A stretch of DNA of 64,000 nucleotides from Oerskovia enterophila (lineage in GTDB: Bacteria > Actinomycetota > Actinomycetes > Actinomycetales > Cellulomonadaceae), in the NCBI RefSeq assembly GCF_001692445.1, contig NZ_MAQA01000004.1, positions 1 to 64,000 of the forward strand. The letters run 5' to 3'. Positions 50,642-60,206 of this stretch are shown here, piece after piece (position 1 is the stretch's first letter; the number at the start of each line of letters is the position of its first letter). Below the pieces are notes generated by a model that ran no database searches, was not told the DNA's origin, and saw only the letters and a list, made by a program, of their open reading frames with translations. A program made the position numbers and the translations under genes.

Positions 50642-52783
50642 ATGACCGTCGAGACCTCAGTCGTCCACCTCCGAGGAGGTGGGACGAGCCTCGTCGTGAC
50701 GACGAGCGGCGCGCGGCTGCCGCGCATCCTCCACTGGGGGCCCGACCTCGGCGACCTGACCGACGCCGACCTCGCGACCCTGGAGACCACGGCGTCGCCC
50801 GCGATCGGCGACTCGGCCGTGACGTACCCCCAGCCGGTGCCGGTCGTCGCGCAGCTCGCCGAGGGGTGGCTCGGGAGGCCGGGCGTCGTGGGCGACCGTG
50901 CGGGCGCCCACTGGGCGCCGGTGTTCGTGGTCGACGACGTCGTGGTCGAGCGGGCGGACGACGCCGAGCGCCTGCGGGTCGCCTCGTCCGACGTCGCCTA
51001 CGCCCTCACGCTGGGCGTCGAGCTCGAGGTCCTCGCGTCGGGGCTGGTCCGCGTCCGGGCCGAGGTGGGGAACGTGGGCGACGAGCCTTACGAGGTCCGC
51101 GCGCTCGAGCTGGGCCTGCCGGTCCCGTCGACCGCGACCGAGCTGTGCGACCTGGCCGGACGCTGGGCGCTCGAGCGGGTCCCGCAGCGACGTCCCTTCG
51201 ATGTCGGTTCCTGGGTGCGCGAGGCCCGGGGCGGCAAGCCGGGGCTCGAGCACGCCTTCATGATGCTGGCGGGCGAGCAGGGCTTCGCCAACCGGGCAGG
51301 GCGGGTGTGGGGCGTCCACCTGGGATGGAGCGGCAACCACGCGCTCGCCGCGGAGCGCACCCCGGCCGGGAGCCGCCGGCTCTCGGGCGGTGAGCTCCCG
51401 TGGCCGGGCGAGCTGGTCGTCGAACCGGGAGCGACGAGCACGACCCCGTGGCTCTACGGCTCGTGGGGCGAGGGCCTCGACGACCTCTCGCACCGGGTGC
51501 ACCGCTGGATGCGGTCGCGTCCGACGCACCCCCGCACCCCGCGGCCCGTGGTGCTCAACACCTGGGAGGCCGTCTACTTCCAGCACGACCTCGCGACGCT
51601 CGAACGCCTGGCCGAGGCCGGTGCGGCGGTCGGCGTGGAACGGTTCGTCCTCGACGACGGCTGGTTCACCGGTCGCCGCGACGACACCACGTCGCTCGGC
51701 GACTGGACGGTGGACTCGACGGTCTGGCCCGACGGGATCGACGCGCTCGCCGACCGGGTGCGCGAGCTGGGCATGGACTTCGGGATCTGGTTCGAGCCCG
51801 AGATGGTCAACCTCGACTCCGACCTCGCGCGGAACCACCCCGAGTGGGTCTTCGACGCCGGGCACGGCCCGGGCATGGCCTCGCGCTACCAGCACGTCCT
51901 CGACCTGACCCACCCCGGGGCCTACCGCCACGTCCGGGACGCGATGTCCGAGGTCGTGGACCGCCTGGGCGTCGCGTACGTGAAGTGGGACCACAACCGG
52001 TACCTGCTCGACGCCGGGCACACGCCCACGGGCGTGGCGGCGGTCCGGGGACAGACCTTGGCCGCCTACGCGCTGATGGCCGAGCTCAAGGAGCGGCACC
52101 CAGGCCTGGAGATCGAGTCCTGCGCGAGCGGAGGCGGCCGCGTGGACCTGGGCGTGCTCCAGCTCACCGACCGGGTCTGGGCCTCGGACTGCAACGACCC
52201 GCACGACCGGCTCGAGATCCAGCGCTGGACCCGCCTGCTCGTGCCCCCGGAGCTCCAGGGGACGCACATCGGCGCGCGCGAGTCGCACACCACGCATCGT
52301 GTCCACCCGCTCGACTTCCGGGCGCAGGTCGCGCTGTGGGGGCACCTGGGGCTCGAGGTGAACCTTCTCGAGGCCTCCCCGGACGAGCTCGACGAGGTCC
52401 GGGCCTGGGTGGCGTTCCACACGGCGCACCGGTCCCTGCTGCACTCGGGCGACGTGGTCCACGCGGACCTCGGCGACCCCGCGCTGCGCCTCGAGGGCGT
52501 CGTGGCGACCGACCGTCGTGAGGCGATCTTCCAGCTCGCCGTGGTCGACCGGCCGATCACCTGGCCCCCTGGACGCGTCACCGTGCCGGGGCTCGACCCG
52601 GGGCGCCGGTACCGGGTCCGCCAGGTCAGCCCTGTCGAGCGGTCCGTCGCGGGGGTGCTGCCGCCGTGGACCGCGGCCGAGGAGGGTGTCGTGCTCCCGG
52701 GCGTCGTGCTGGCCCAGGCCGGGCTCGAGGCGCCGTCGCTCGACCCGGACCGCGGGGTCCTGTGGCACCTGGTGGCCGAGTGA
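50642..52783 (+). CDS. alpha-galactosidase (GH36)
   Basis: This 713-residue enzyme hydrolyses terminal alpha-1,6-linked galactose of raffinose-family sugars and galactomannan. An N-terminal beta-supersandwich (about 1-310) is followed by the catalytic barrel. Visible motifs are NTWEAVYF, FVLDDGWF, FGIWFEPEMVN, YVKWDHNR (nucleophile Asp), CASGGGRVD and ASDCNDPHDRL (acid/base Asp). No signal peptide is seen, so it acts on imported sugar. The ATG at 50642 has GAAGGGA about 8 bp upstream. It is coupled to the epimerase gene by GTGA overlap. Confidence 0.94.
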   Translation: MTVETSVVHLRGGGTSLVVTTSGARLPRILHWGPDLGDLTDADLATLETTASPAIGDSAVTYPQPVPVVAQLAEGWLGRPGVVGDRAGAHWAPVFVVDDVVVERADDAERLRVASSDVAYALTLGVELEVLASGLVRVRAEVGNVGDEPYEVRALELGLPVPSTATELCDLAGRWALERVPQRRPFDVGSWVREARGGKPGLEHAFMMLAGEQGFANRAGRVWGVHLGWSGNHALAAERTPAGSRRLSGGELPWPGELVVEPGATSTTPWLYGSWGEGLDDLSHRVHRWMRSRPTHPRTPRPVVLNTWEAVYFQHDLATLERLAEAGAAVGVERFVLDDGWFTGRRDDTTSLGDWTVDSTVWPDGIDALADRVRELGMDFGIWFEPEMVNLDSDLARNHPEWVFDAGHGPGMASRYQHVLDLTHPGAYRHVRDAMSEVVDRLGVAYVKWDHNRYLLDAGHTPTGVAAVRGQTLAAYALMAELKERHPGLEIESCASGGGRVDLGVLQLTDRVWASDCNDPHDRLEIQRWTRLLVPPELQGTHIGARESHTTHRVHPLDFRAQVALWGHLGLEVNLLEASPDELDEVRAWVAFHTAHRSLLHSGDVVHADLGDPALRLEGVVATDRREAIFQLAVVDRPITWPPGRVTVPGLDPGRRYRVRQVSPVERSVAGVLPPWTAAEEGVVLPGVVLAQAGLEAPSLDPDRGVLWHLVAE

Positions 52784-53703
52784 CCGATCTGCTCGACCAC
52801 GACACCCTGCGGCTCTCGCGGGGCTCGGTCGGCGGTGCCGTGTCGGTGTGGGGCGCGAGCCTCGTCGGGCTCGACGTCGGCGGCCATCACCTCGTGGAGC
52901 CGGTCGCGGGTGCGGCCCGCCCGCCGCTCGCGGCGGGGGCGACGCTCGTCCCCTGGCCCAACAGGGTCGAGGGCGCGGCGTGGACCAACGGCGGCGTGGT
53001 CAAGCGGCTCGAGGTGAGCGAGCCCCCGACGGGGCACGCGCTCCACGGTCTGCTGAGCGGCGTCCGGTGGGACGTCGCTCGGCAGGGCGCGGCCGCCGTG
53101 TCCCTCACGTCGCGGATCCGGCACGCTCCCGGGTACCCGTTCGACCTCGACGTCGAGGTGGCGTACTCGCTGACCCCGGCCGGGGTCGAGGTGAGGTGCA
53201 CGACGACGAACGTGGCGCCGTCGGGCCGTGCGCCCGTCGCGATCGGGGCGCACCCGTACCTGCGGTGCGGCGAGACCCCGGTCGAGGACCTGGTCGTCGC
53301 GATCGACGCGGGCGCGGCTCTCGCCCTCGACGGCGACGGCATCCCGCGAGGGGCCTTCGGGACCGCGGGGACCCCGCACGACCTGCGCGACGGCGTCGTC
53401 GTCCGGGACGCCGTGCCGCACGCGTGCCTGACGGGGCTCGCGACGCGGGGCGGCCGTGCCCGGCACGTCCTGGCCGACGCGACGGGCCGGCGCACCGTGC
53501 TCTGGGCGGACGAGGTGTTCGGCTACGTCCAGCTCTACGTCACCGACCTGATGCCCGGGCGCCCCGCGGCGATCGCGATCGAACCGATGACGGCGCCGCC
53601 GGACGCCCTGCGCTCGGGGCACGGTCTGCGGTGGATCGCCGCCGGCGAGAGCTGGACCGTGCGCTGGGGGATCGAGGACGAGGCGCGCGCTCCCGCGAGG
53701 TGA
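52780..53703 (+). CDS. aldose 1-epimerase (mutarotase) family
   Basis: This 307-residue protein has an aldose-1-epimerase fold: PWPNRVEGAAW, HALHGLLSG (catalytic-type His), APVAIGAHPYLR (second His region) and IAIEPMTAPPDA (Glu). It interconverts anomers of galactose or glucose released by the alpha-galactosidase. The GTG start lies inside the galactosidase stop (GTGA), giving tight translational coupling. A convergent AraC regulator follows after 21 bp. Confidence 0.9.
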   Translation: MTDLLDHDTLRLSRGSVGGAVSVWGASLVGLDVGGHHLVEPVAGAARPPLAAGATLVPWPNRVEGAAWTNGGVVKRLEVSEPPTGHALHGLLSGVRWDVARQGAAAVSLTSRIRHAPGYPFDLDVEVAYSLTPAGVEVRCTTTNVAPSGRAPVAIGAHPYLRCGETPVEDLVVAIDAGAALALDGDGIPRGAFGTAGTPHDLRDGVVVRDAVPHACLTGLATRGGRARHVLADATGRRTVLWADEVFGYVQLYVTDLMPGRPAAIAIEPMTAPPDALRSGHGLRWIAAGESWTVRWGIEDEARAPAR

Positions 53704-53724
53704 TCGCTCGGGACGGTGCCGGTG

Positions 53725-54588
53725 TCAGCCCTTGACGCGCCGCCGGTACTCGCTCGGGCTCACGTCGTGGATCCGCCGGAACAGGCGCGAGAAGTAGTAG
53801 GGGTCGTCGTAGCCGATCTCGTCCGCGACCGCCTTGACCGGGGCGGCGGTCGTGTCGAGCAGGTGCCGAGCCCGCGCCATCCGCAGCGACGTCTGGTACG
53901 CGATGACGCCACCGCCGGTCGCCCGGCGGAAGAGCGCCCCCAGGCGTGAGGGCGAGACCCCGACCATCGCGGCCAGCTCGGGGACGCGCAGGGGACCGTC
54001 GACCCGGTCCTTCACGTACTCCATGGCCCGTTCCAACGGGTCGCCCGGCGCCGGCTCGAGCCGGTCGACCGCGAGCTGTGCGAGCAGCCGCCACGCCGCA
54101 GCGGTCGTCGCGAGGAGCCGGACGGGCGCGTGGTCGCGCTCCAGGGTGGAGAGGATCTCGTCGAGCAGCGCCACGACCCGCTCGACGTTGCGCAGCACCA
54201 CGAGCGGGCGCAGGGCGTCGAGCTCGCCGACCGACAGGAGCTCGCCGACGTCGGAGCCCTGAAGGTGGCACCACCAGATCGACCACGGGCGGTCCGCCGC
54301 CGCGCCGTAGACGTGCGGGACGCCGCTCGGGATCACGACCGCGTGTCCCGCGCCGAGCCGGTGCTGCTGACCGAGCATCTCGACGAACCCTGTCCCGTCC
54401 GTGCACACGAGCAGGATCGTCTCGGGAGCGCCACCGGGGCGCTCCATGAGGTGCGTCTCGGCCCGCGGGTAGTAGCCCGCGTGGGTCACGACCAGGCGCC
54501 GGAGCAGCCGTCGCCCCAGGGCGTCCTTCACGACCGACCGGGGAAGGACGCTCAGTCGCTCGTTGTGGAAGCCGTCCTGCATCGTCAT
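53725..54588 (-). CDS. AraC-family transcriptional regulator
   Basis: This 287-residue regulator has an N-terminal cupin-like ligand-binding half (about 45-115, GAGHAVVIPSGVPHVYGA). The C-terminal double helix-turn-helix (about 190-285) has LAAMVGVSPSRLGALFRRATG, and KAVADEIGYDDPYYFSRLFRRI followed by SPSEYRR. It probably activates the galactosidase-epimerase genes in response to a sugar. The ATG at 54588 has GATACT exactly 6 bp upstream (leaderless type). Confidence 0.92.
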   Translation of the reverse strand: MTMQDGFHNERLSVLPRSVVKDALGRRLLRRLVVTHAGYYPRAETHLMERPGGAPETILLVCTDGTGFVEMLGQQHRLGAGHAVVIPSGVPHVYGAAADRPWSIWWCHLQGSDVGELLSVGELDALRPLVVLRNVERVVALLDEILSTLERDHAPVRLLATTAAAWRLLAQLAVDRLEPAPGDPLERAMEYVKDRVDGPLRVPELAAMVGVSPSRLGALFRRATGGGVIAYQTSLRMARARHLLDTTAAPVKAVADEIGYDDPYYFSRLFRRIHDVSPSEYRRRVKG

Positions 54589-54786
54589 GCCCTGAGTATC
54601 GGGCCTGCGGGCAGGGGACTCGTCGCGCCGGTGCGTCCCCCGGCGGCTCTGCCGGGTGCGGCGAGGCGCGGGGGAGCGGTCCCCGGGGGCTGCTGGTAGC
54701 GGTCGACGCGCGCGACGACCAGCGTGACGCCAGGGGCGATCGCTGCGACGATGAGGCTGAGCACCTTCGGGTTCAGGGAGGTTCCG

Positions 54787-56019
54787 ATGAGCACGGCGCG
54801 CGCGCTGCCAGGGACGCTCGTCGTCCTCGCCGTGCTGCTCGCGGGGGCGTGCTCGGACGGGCCCGTCCCCACCCCGAGCCCCGCCTCCGACGGTCAGGTC
54901 GTCGAGCCCGCCCCGGACGTCCCGACGGTCCGCGCGACCGCGACGTCCCTGATCGGCGACCTGCCCTCGCCCTGGGGGCTCGCGGCGCTCCCGGACGGCC
55001 GTCTCCTGAGCACGTCGCGCGACGAGGGGACGGTCAGCCTCCTCGACCCGGGGACAGGCCGCGTCACGACGGTCACGGGCGAGGGGGCCGACGACCTCGC
55101 GTCGGGGACCGACCACGGCGGCGAGGGCGGCCTGCTGGGCGTCGCGGTCGCGCCGACGTTCGCCGAGGACGGGTCCGTCGTGGTCTACCGGACGGGCGAG
55201 GCCGGCAACGAGGTGCTGCGGGGACGCCTCGACGTGGACGAGGCTCGCCTGGGTGCGCTCACGACCGTGCTCGAGGGCATCCCGAAGGCGAGCAACCACA
55301 ACGGCGGCCAGGTCTCGTTCGGCCCCGACGGCTTCCTCTACGTCGCGACCGGGGACGCGACCACGTCGGGGGCCGCGCAGGACCCGGGCTCGCTCGCGGG
55401 AAAGATCCTGCGGGTCGGGCTCGACGGCGAGGCCGCGCCCGGCAACCCTGACGGCTCGCGCGTGTGGAGCCTGGGGCACCGCAACGTCCAGGGCCTGGGA
55501 TGGGACGCCTCGGGCCGGATGTTCGCGAGCGAGTTCGGCCAGAGCACGCTCGACGAGCTCAACGTCATCGTCCCGGGCGGCAACTACGGCTGGCCGGACC
55601 GTGAGGGGACGCTCGGCGAGGCGGCCGCCGCGGACGGCACGGCGTTCGTCGACCCGGTCGCGACGTGGCCCACCTCGGACGCGAGCCCCAGCGGCCTCGC
55701 GGTCGCCGCGGACGCCGTGTACGTCGCGGGGCTGCGCGGGGAGCGCCTGTGGCGCGTCCCGTTCGCGGGCGGCGCGGCGGGGGAGGTCGAGGCGAGCCCG
55801 GTGCCCGACGGCGGAGCCTCGCCCGCCGCGTTCGGCGTGCCCCAGGCGCTGCTCACGGGGGAGTGGGGGCGGCTGCGCGCCGTCGTCGTGGCTCCCGAGA
55901 GCGCCGGCGACGCCGAGGGCGGGACGTCGTTGCTCGTCCTGACGAACGAGACCGACGGGCGGGGGAGTCCCGTTCAGGGCGACGACCATCTGCTGCGGGT
56001 CGACCTGGCGACGGGCTGA
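54787..56019 (+). CDS. lipoprotein sugar dehydrogenase (PQQ glucose/sorbosone type)
   Basis: This 410-residue protein has a signal peptide with lipobox LLAGAC (Cys at about 20). A six-bladed propeller of the glucose/sorbosone dehydrogenase family follows: LPSPWGLAALPDGRLL, GGEGGLLGVAVAP, NHNGGQVSFGPDGFLYVATGD and WSLGHRNVQGLGWD. Soluble PQQ-dependent sugar dehydrogenases share these motifs. Whether it binds PQQ here is not certain. It would act on the outer face of the membrane. The ATG at 54787 has GGGAGG 6 bp upstream. Downstream, 56020-56136 shows no gene. Confidence 0.88.
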   Translation: MSTARALPGTLVVLAVLLAGACSDGPVPTPSPASDGQVVEPAPDVPTVRATATSLIGDLPSPWGLAALPDGRLLSTSRDEGTVSLLDPGTGRVTTVTGEGADDLASGTDHGGEGGLLGVAVAPTFAEDGSVVVYRTGEAGNEVLRGRLDVDEARLGALTTVLEGIPKASNHNGGQVSFGPDGFLYVATGDATTSGAAQDPGSLAGKILRVGLDGEAAPGNPDGSRVWSLGHRNVQGLGWDASGRMFASEFGQSTLDELNVIVPGGNYGWPDREGTLGEAAAADGTAFVDPVATWPTSDASPSGLAVAADAVYVAGLRGERLWRVPFAGGAAGEVEASPVPDGGASPAAFGVPQALLTGEWGRLRAVVVAPESAGDAEGGTSLLVLTNETDGRGSPVQGDDHLLRVDLATG

Positions 56020-56145
56020 GGGCGGCCCTGGTCGGTCGCCGTCAGCCACGAGGTCGGTCACCCTCGGCGGCCCGGTCCGGTCGCCTCGGTCAGGCTCCTC
56101 GGACCGCGGCGCACCGGCGGGGTCCGGCCAACTACCATGAGGACC

Positions 56146-57792
56146 ATGCCTGACGCAGCCCCGGAGACCTTCTACCTCACCACCCCGATCTACTACGTGA
56201 ACGACGCCCCGCACATCGGGCACGCGTACACGACGGTCGCGGCCGACGTCGTCACCCGCTGGCACCGCCAGCGCCAGGAGCCGGTCTGGTTCCTGACGGG
56301 GACGGACGAGCACGGGCAGAAGGTCATGCGCACGGCCGAGGCCAACGACGTGACCCCCCAGGAGTGGGCGGACCGCCTGGTCGAGAGCTCGTGGAAGCCC
56401 GTGCTGCACACGCTCGACGCGCTCAACGACGACTTCATCCGCACCACGCAGCCCCGCCACACAGAGCGTGTACAGGCCTTCATTCAGGACTTGTACACCA
56501 AGGGCGAGATCTACGCGGGCTCGTACGAGGGCCCGTACTGCGTGGGCTGCGAGGAGTACAAGCTCCCGGGCGACCTGATCGACGGCACGGGCGAGTACGA
56601 GGGCCAGAAGCTCTGCCCCATCCACAGCAAGCCCGTCGAGATGCTCTCCGAGCAGAACTACTTCTTCAAGATGAGCGCGTACCAGGACCGCCTGCTCGCG
56701 CTCTACGAGGCGCACCCCGAGTTCGTCCAGCCGGCCAGCGCCCGCAACGAGGTGCTCGCGTTCGTCAAGGGCGGCCTGCAGGACCTCTCGATCTCGCGCA
56801 ACACGTTCGACTGGGGCATCCCCATCCCGTGGGACACCACGCACGTGCTCTACGTGTGGTTCGACGCGCTGCTCAACTACGCGACCGCCGTCGGGCTGGA
56901 CAGCGACGACCCGGAGCAGCAGGCCAAGTTCGCGGCCACGTGGCCCGCGAGCGTGCACCTGGTCGGCAAGGACATCCTGCGCTTCCACGCGGTGATCTGG
57001 CCCGCGATGCTCATGGCGGCGGGGCTTCCCCTGCCCAAGACGGTGTTCGCGCACGGCTGGCTCCTGGTCGGCGGCGAGAAGATGAGCAAGTCGAAGCTCA
57101 CGGGCATCGCGCCGAGCCAGATCATCGACCACTTCGGGTCCGACGCGTTCCGCTACTACTTCATGCGCGCGATCGCGTTCGGCCAGGACGGGTCGTTCTC
57201 GTGGGAGGACCTCTCGGCGCGCTACAACGCCGAGCTCGCGAACGGGTTCGGCAACCTGGCCTCGCGCGTCGCAGCCATGGTCGGCAAGTACTACGGGGGC
57301 GTGCTCCCGCAGGCGGGCCCCGCCGGGCCGGCCGAGCAGGCGCTCGAGCAGGTCGCCGCGCAGGCGGTCGAGGCCGCCGAGAAGGCGATCGACGCGCTCG
57401 CGATCCACGAGGCCATCAACTCGGTGTGGACGCTCGTCGACGCCACGAACCTGTACCTCACCGAGCAGGAGCCCTGGAAGGTCGCCAAGCTCGACGAGGA
57501 ACGTGACGGCACGGCGCCCGATGCCACCTGGATCCAGGAGGGGCGCCTCGCCACGGTGCTCGTCACGGCCGCCGAGGCCCTGCGCTCGCTCGCGGTGCTG
57601 CTGCACCCGATCACCCCGAAGGCCGCCCAGGCGCTGTGGGAGTCGCTCGGCGCGGAGGAGCCGCTCGGTGCGCTCTCGGTCCAGCCCGTCGACGGCGCCG
57701 CCCGCTTCGGCGTGCTGCCCGCGGGGACCACGGTCACCAAGGGGGCGTCGCTGTTCCCGCGGCTCGAGGACCCGGTCGTCGAGGGCGCCTGA
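56146..57792 (+). CDS. metG: methionyl-tRNA synthetase
   Basis: This 548-residue class I synthetase charges tRNA-Met. HIGH appears as HIGHAYT (about 20), the connective peptide has CVGC, and KMSKSK (about 310) is the second signature. The anticodon-binding helices follow. There is no C-terminal dimerisation domain. The second ATG (56146) is preferred over 56137 because TACCAT at 56133-56138 fits a leaderless -10 seven bp upstream. It forms the start of the metG-tatD-rpf-rsmA cluster seen across actinobacteria. Confidence 0.97.
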   Translation: MPDAAPETFYLTTPIYYVNDAPHIGHAYTTVAADVVTRWHRQRQEPVWFLTGTDEHGQKVMRTAEANDVTPQEWADRLVESSWKPVLHTLDALNDDFIRTTQPRHTERVQAFIQDLYTKGEIYAGSYEGPYCVGCEEYKLPGDLIDGTGEYEGQKLCPIHSKPVEMLSEQNYFFKMSAYQDRLLALYEAHPEFVQPASARNEVLAFVKGGLQDLSISRNTFDWGIPIPWDTTHVLYVWFDALLNYATAVGLDSDDPEQQAKFAATWPASVHLVGKDILRFHAVIWPAMLMAAGLPLPKTVFAHGWLLVGGEKMSKSKLTGIAPSQIIDHFGSDAFRYYFMRAIAFGQDGSFSWEDLSARYNAELANGFGNLASRVAAMVGKYYGGVLPQAGPAGPAEQALEQVAAQAVEAAEKAIDALAIHEAINSVWTLVDATNLYLTEQEPWKVAKLDEERDGTAPDATWIQEGRLATVLVTAAEALRSLAVLLHPITPKAAQALWESLGAEEPLGALSVQPVDGAARFGVLPAGTTVTKGASLFPRLEDPVVEGA

Positions 57793-57794
57793 CC

Positions 57795-58724
57795 ATGGCT
57801 CGCAAGCGCGAGCGCGGGTGGCCGCCCGCCCCCGAGGCGTTGCCGCTGCCCGTGGTCGACGACCACACGCACCTCGAGTCGATCGCCGGCGTCCTGCCCG
57901 ACGTCGACGAGGAGGGGCGACCCGTCCCGGTCCCGACGGTCGCGCAGCACATCGAGGATGCGGCCGGGGTCGGGGTGGACCGCATGGTCCAGGTCGGCTG
58001 CGACCTGCCCTCGGCCCGGCTGACGGACGCCCTGGTGCGTGAGCACCGGGCGCTCCTCGGGGCGATCGCGATCCACCCCAACGAGGCGACCCTGCACGCG
58101 GGCGTGACCGAGGTCGGCCCCGACGGGCTGGTCCCGACCCCCGAGGCGCGCCACGCCGTCGGGCTCGACGACGCGATCGCGGAGATCGCCGCGATCGCTC
58201 GCGACAACGACCGCATCCGGGCGATCGGCGAGACGGGCATGGACCTCTTCCGCACGGGCCCCCAGGGCGCAGCCGTCCAGCGCGAGTCGTTCCGGGCGCA
58301 CGTCGCGCTCGCCAAGGAGCTCGGGCTCCCGCTCCAGATCCACGACCGCGACGCGCACGCCGAGGTCATCGAGGTCCTCCTCGCCGACGGCGCCCCCGAG
58401 CGGACGGTCTTCCACTGCTTCTCGGGCGACGCCGAGATGGCGAGGCTGTGCGCCGCGCAGGGCTGGTACCTGTCGTTCGCGGGACCTGTGACGTTCGGCG
58501 CCAACGACGAGCTGCGCGCGGCTCTCGCGGCCGTGCCCCTGGGCCAGGTGCTGGTCGAGACCGACGCGCCCTACCTGACGCCGCACCCCTACCGCGGACG
58601 GCCCAACGCGCCCTACCTCCTGCCCCACACCGTGCGGAAGGTGGCCGAGGTGACCGGGACCGGGCTCGAGCAGGTCTGCACGCGGCTGAGCGAGACTGCC
58701 GAGCAGGTCTACGGCCCCTGGTGA
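57795..58724 (+). CDS. tatD: TatD-family metal-dependent hydrolase
   Basis: This 309-residue TatD-type DNase barrel has metal-binding motifs VVDDHTHLES (in place of the usual DTHCH), AIGETGMDLFR, PLQIHDRDAH, FHCFSGD and LVETDAPYLTP. The conserved carboxylates and histidines are all present. TatD enzymes have 3'-5' exonuclease activity and roles in DNA repair. It starts 2 bp after the metG stop, so it is co-translated. It is somewhat longer than E. coli TatD (260 residues), owing to loops at about 20-50. Confidence 0.93.
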   Translation: MARKRERGWPPAPEALPLPVVDDHTHLESIAGVLPDVDEEGRPVPVPTVAQHIEDAAGVGVDRMVQVGCDLPSARLTDALVREHRALLGAIAIHPNEATLHAGVTEVGPDGLVPTPEARHAVGLDDAIAEIAAIARDNDRIRAIGETGMDLFRTGPQGAAVQRESFRAHVALAKELGLPLQIHDRDAHAEVIEVLLADGAPERTVFHCFSGDAEMARLCAAQGWYLSFAGPVTFGANDELRAALAAVPLGQVLVETDAPYLTPHPYRGRPNAPYLLPHTVRKVAEVTGTGLEQVCTRLSETAEQVYGPW

Positions 58725-58890
58725 CAGCTCGGGCGACGACCTGACGAGTCCCCGTTCCCCCGCCGTGCGGTGCGTCCCGGCCGACGCGCCGGACGGGCTT
58801 CCCCCGAAGGTCGCGTTTCCACTACGGTCTGCTTGTCCGTGATGCCGGGAGCGTCACCGGACGCAGGTCGAGACAGGAACGGAAGGTCAC

Positions 58891-60069
58891 GTGGTCGGTG
58901 GCGACGGGGTGCGCAGGAGCTCCTTGACGGGTAGGTGGCGCCTGGCCGCGCAGGCGGCGATCCTGGCGACCGTGGTCGGGACGACCGGAGTCTTCGCGCT
59001 CGCCCACAAGTCCGTGGTCCTCGACGTCGACGGCGAGGTCCGCACGGTCAGCGCGTACGGCTCGACCGTCGGCGACCTTCTCGACTTCCAGGACGTCGCG
59101 ATCAAGGACTCCGACCTCGTGGAACCGGCGGCAGACGAGCGGGCGACCGACGGCGGCACCATCGTCGTCCGGACGAGCCGGCAGATCTCGCTCGAGCTCG
59201 ACGGGAAGCCGCAGACGTTCGTCACGACGGCCCGCACGGTCGGTGAGCTGCTCACTGCCCTCGGCCCGCGCGCCGAGGGCGCCATGACCTCGGCGTCGCG
59301 CTCGCAGTCGCTCGGTCGCGAGCAGATCCGGGTCTCGACCCTCAAGACCGTCCACGTCGCCGTGGACGGCGCGATCGTGACCGCCACGACCTCCGAGGCG
59401 TCGGTCGAGGGGGTCCTGGAGCACGCGGGGATCACCCTGTCGGTGGGCGACGCGGCGTCGGTCCCGCTCGGTGCCGCCGCGGTCGACGGCATGCTCGTGC
59501 TCGTCACGCGGGCCGCGAGCGGCGCGGCGACGGTCACGGAGACCCTCCCGTTCGAGACCGAGGAGGTCAAGGACCCCTACCTCCCGCAGGGGCAGCGCAA
59601 CGTCCGGACGTCGGGCAAGGTCGGCGAGGCCGTGACGACCTACGCCATCCAGACCGTCGGCGGTACCGAGGTCTCGCGGACCGTGGTGGACCGCACGGTG
59701 ACGCGCGAGCCGCGCACCGAGGTCGTCGTGGTCGGTTCGCTCGACCCGTCGACCATCAAGGTCGACCCGGGGTCGTCCAAGGCGATCGCCAAGTCCCTCG
59801 CGGCCCAGCGCGGCTGGGGTGACGACCAGTTCGCGTGCCTCGACCTGCTCTGGATGAAGGAGAGCAAGTGGAACGCGACGGCAGAGAACAGGTCGAGCGG
59901 CGCGTACGGGATCCCGCAGGCCCTCCCGGGCTCCAAGATGGCCAGCGCCGGAGCCGACTGGCGGACCAACCCGGCGACCCAGATCACCTGGGGGCTGGGG
60001 TACATCGAGGGCCGCTACGGCACGCCGTGCGGCGCCTGGAGCCACTCGCAGGCCAAGGGCTGGTACTGA
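58891..60069 (+). CDS. DUF348-G5 cell-wall hydrolase with SLT-type domain
   Basis: This 392-residue secreted or anchored protein has one membrane helix (about 18-38), three DUF348 (ubiquitin-like) units (about 40-210), a G5 domain (about 212-285, PFETEEVKD) and a C-terminal transglycosylase-like domain (about 305-392). The catalytic Glu is probably in LLWMKESKWN, with AYGIPQALPGSKMA and GYIEGRYGTPCGAW following. The last domain is SLT/aggregation-factor-like rather than a true Rpf fold. It likely cuts peptidoglycan glycan chains. GTG 58891 has GGAAGG 4 bp upstream. A TACGGT hexamer at 58823-58828 may be its promoter. It is first of three tandem paralogs. Confidence 0.85.
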   Translation: MVGGDGVRRSSLTGRWRLAAQAAILATVVGTTGVFALAHKSVVLDVDGEVRTVSAYGSTVGDLLDFQDVAIKDSDLVEPAADERATDGGTIVVRTSRQISLELDGKPQTFVTTARTVGELLTALGPRAEGAMTSASRSQSLGREQIRVSTLKTVHVAVDGAIVTATTSEASVEGVLEHAGITLSVGDAASVPLGAAAVDGMLVLVTRAASGAATVTETLPFETEEVKDPYLPQGQRNVRTSGKVGEAVTTYAIQTVGGTEVSRTVVDRTVTREPRTEVVVVGSLDPSTIKVDPGSSKAIAKSLAAQRGWGDDQFACLDLLWMKESKWNATAENRSSGAYGIPQALPGSKMASAGADWRTNPATQITWGLGYIEGRYGTPCGAWSHSQAKGWY

Positions 60070-60177
60070 GCAAGGGCCGTGCGAAGACCCTGTGAGGGTT
60101 CTCTCCGCAGGGGCTCGCCAAGCCCTGACATAGGTGGTGAAAACCGGACAGGGCGGCGGTGCCGCGCTCGGAAGGGG

Positions 60178-60206
60178 TTGGCACTGGATAACGGATCGGT
60201 TACGGT
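60178..60206 (+). promoter_or_regulatory. promoter of rpf paralog 2 with TAAC-N6-GTTA dyad
   Basis: The -35 TTGGCA (60178-60183), a 17-bp spacer and the -10 TACGGT (60201-60206) form the promoter. The spacer and -10 contain TAAC (60189-60192) and GTTA (60199-60202), an inverted repeat with 6 bp between. The same layout occurs upstream of paralog 3. The leader to the start codon is about 220-250 nt. Confidence 0.7.

Noticed and set aside
54589-57606. N-terminal extension of the AraC frame across metG
   Set aside because: The extension is antisense to metG and the sugar dehydrogenase. The AraC gene has its own ATG with a -10 hexamer 6 bp upstream.
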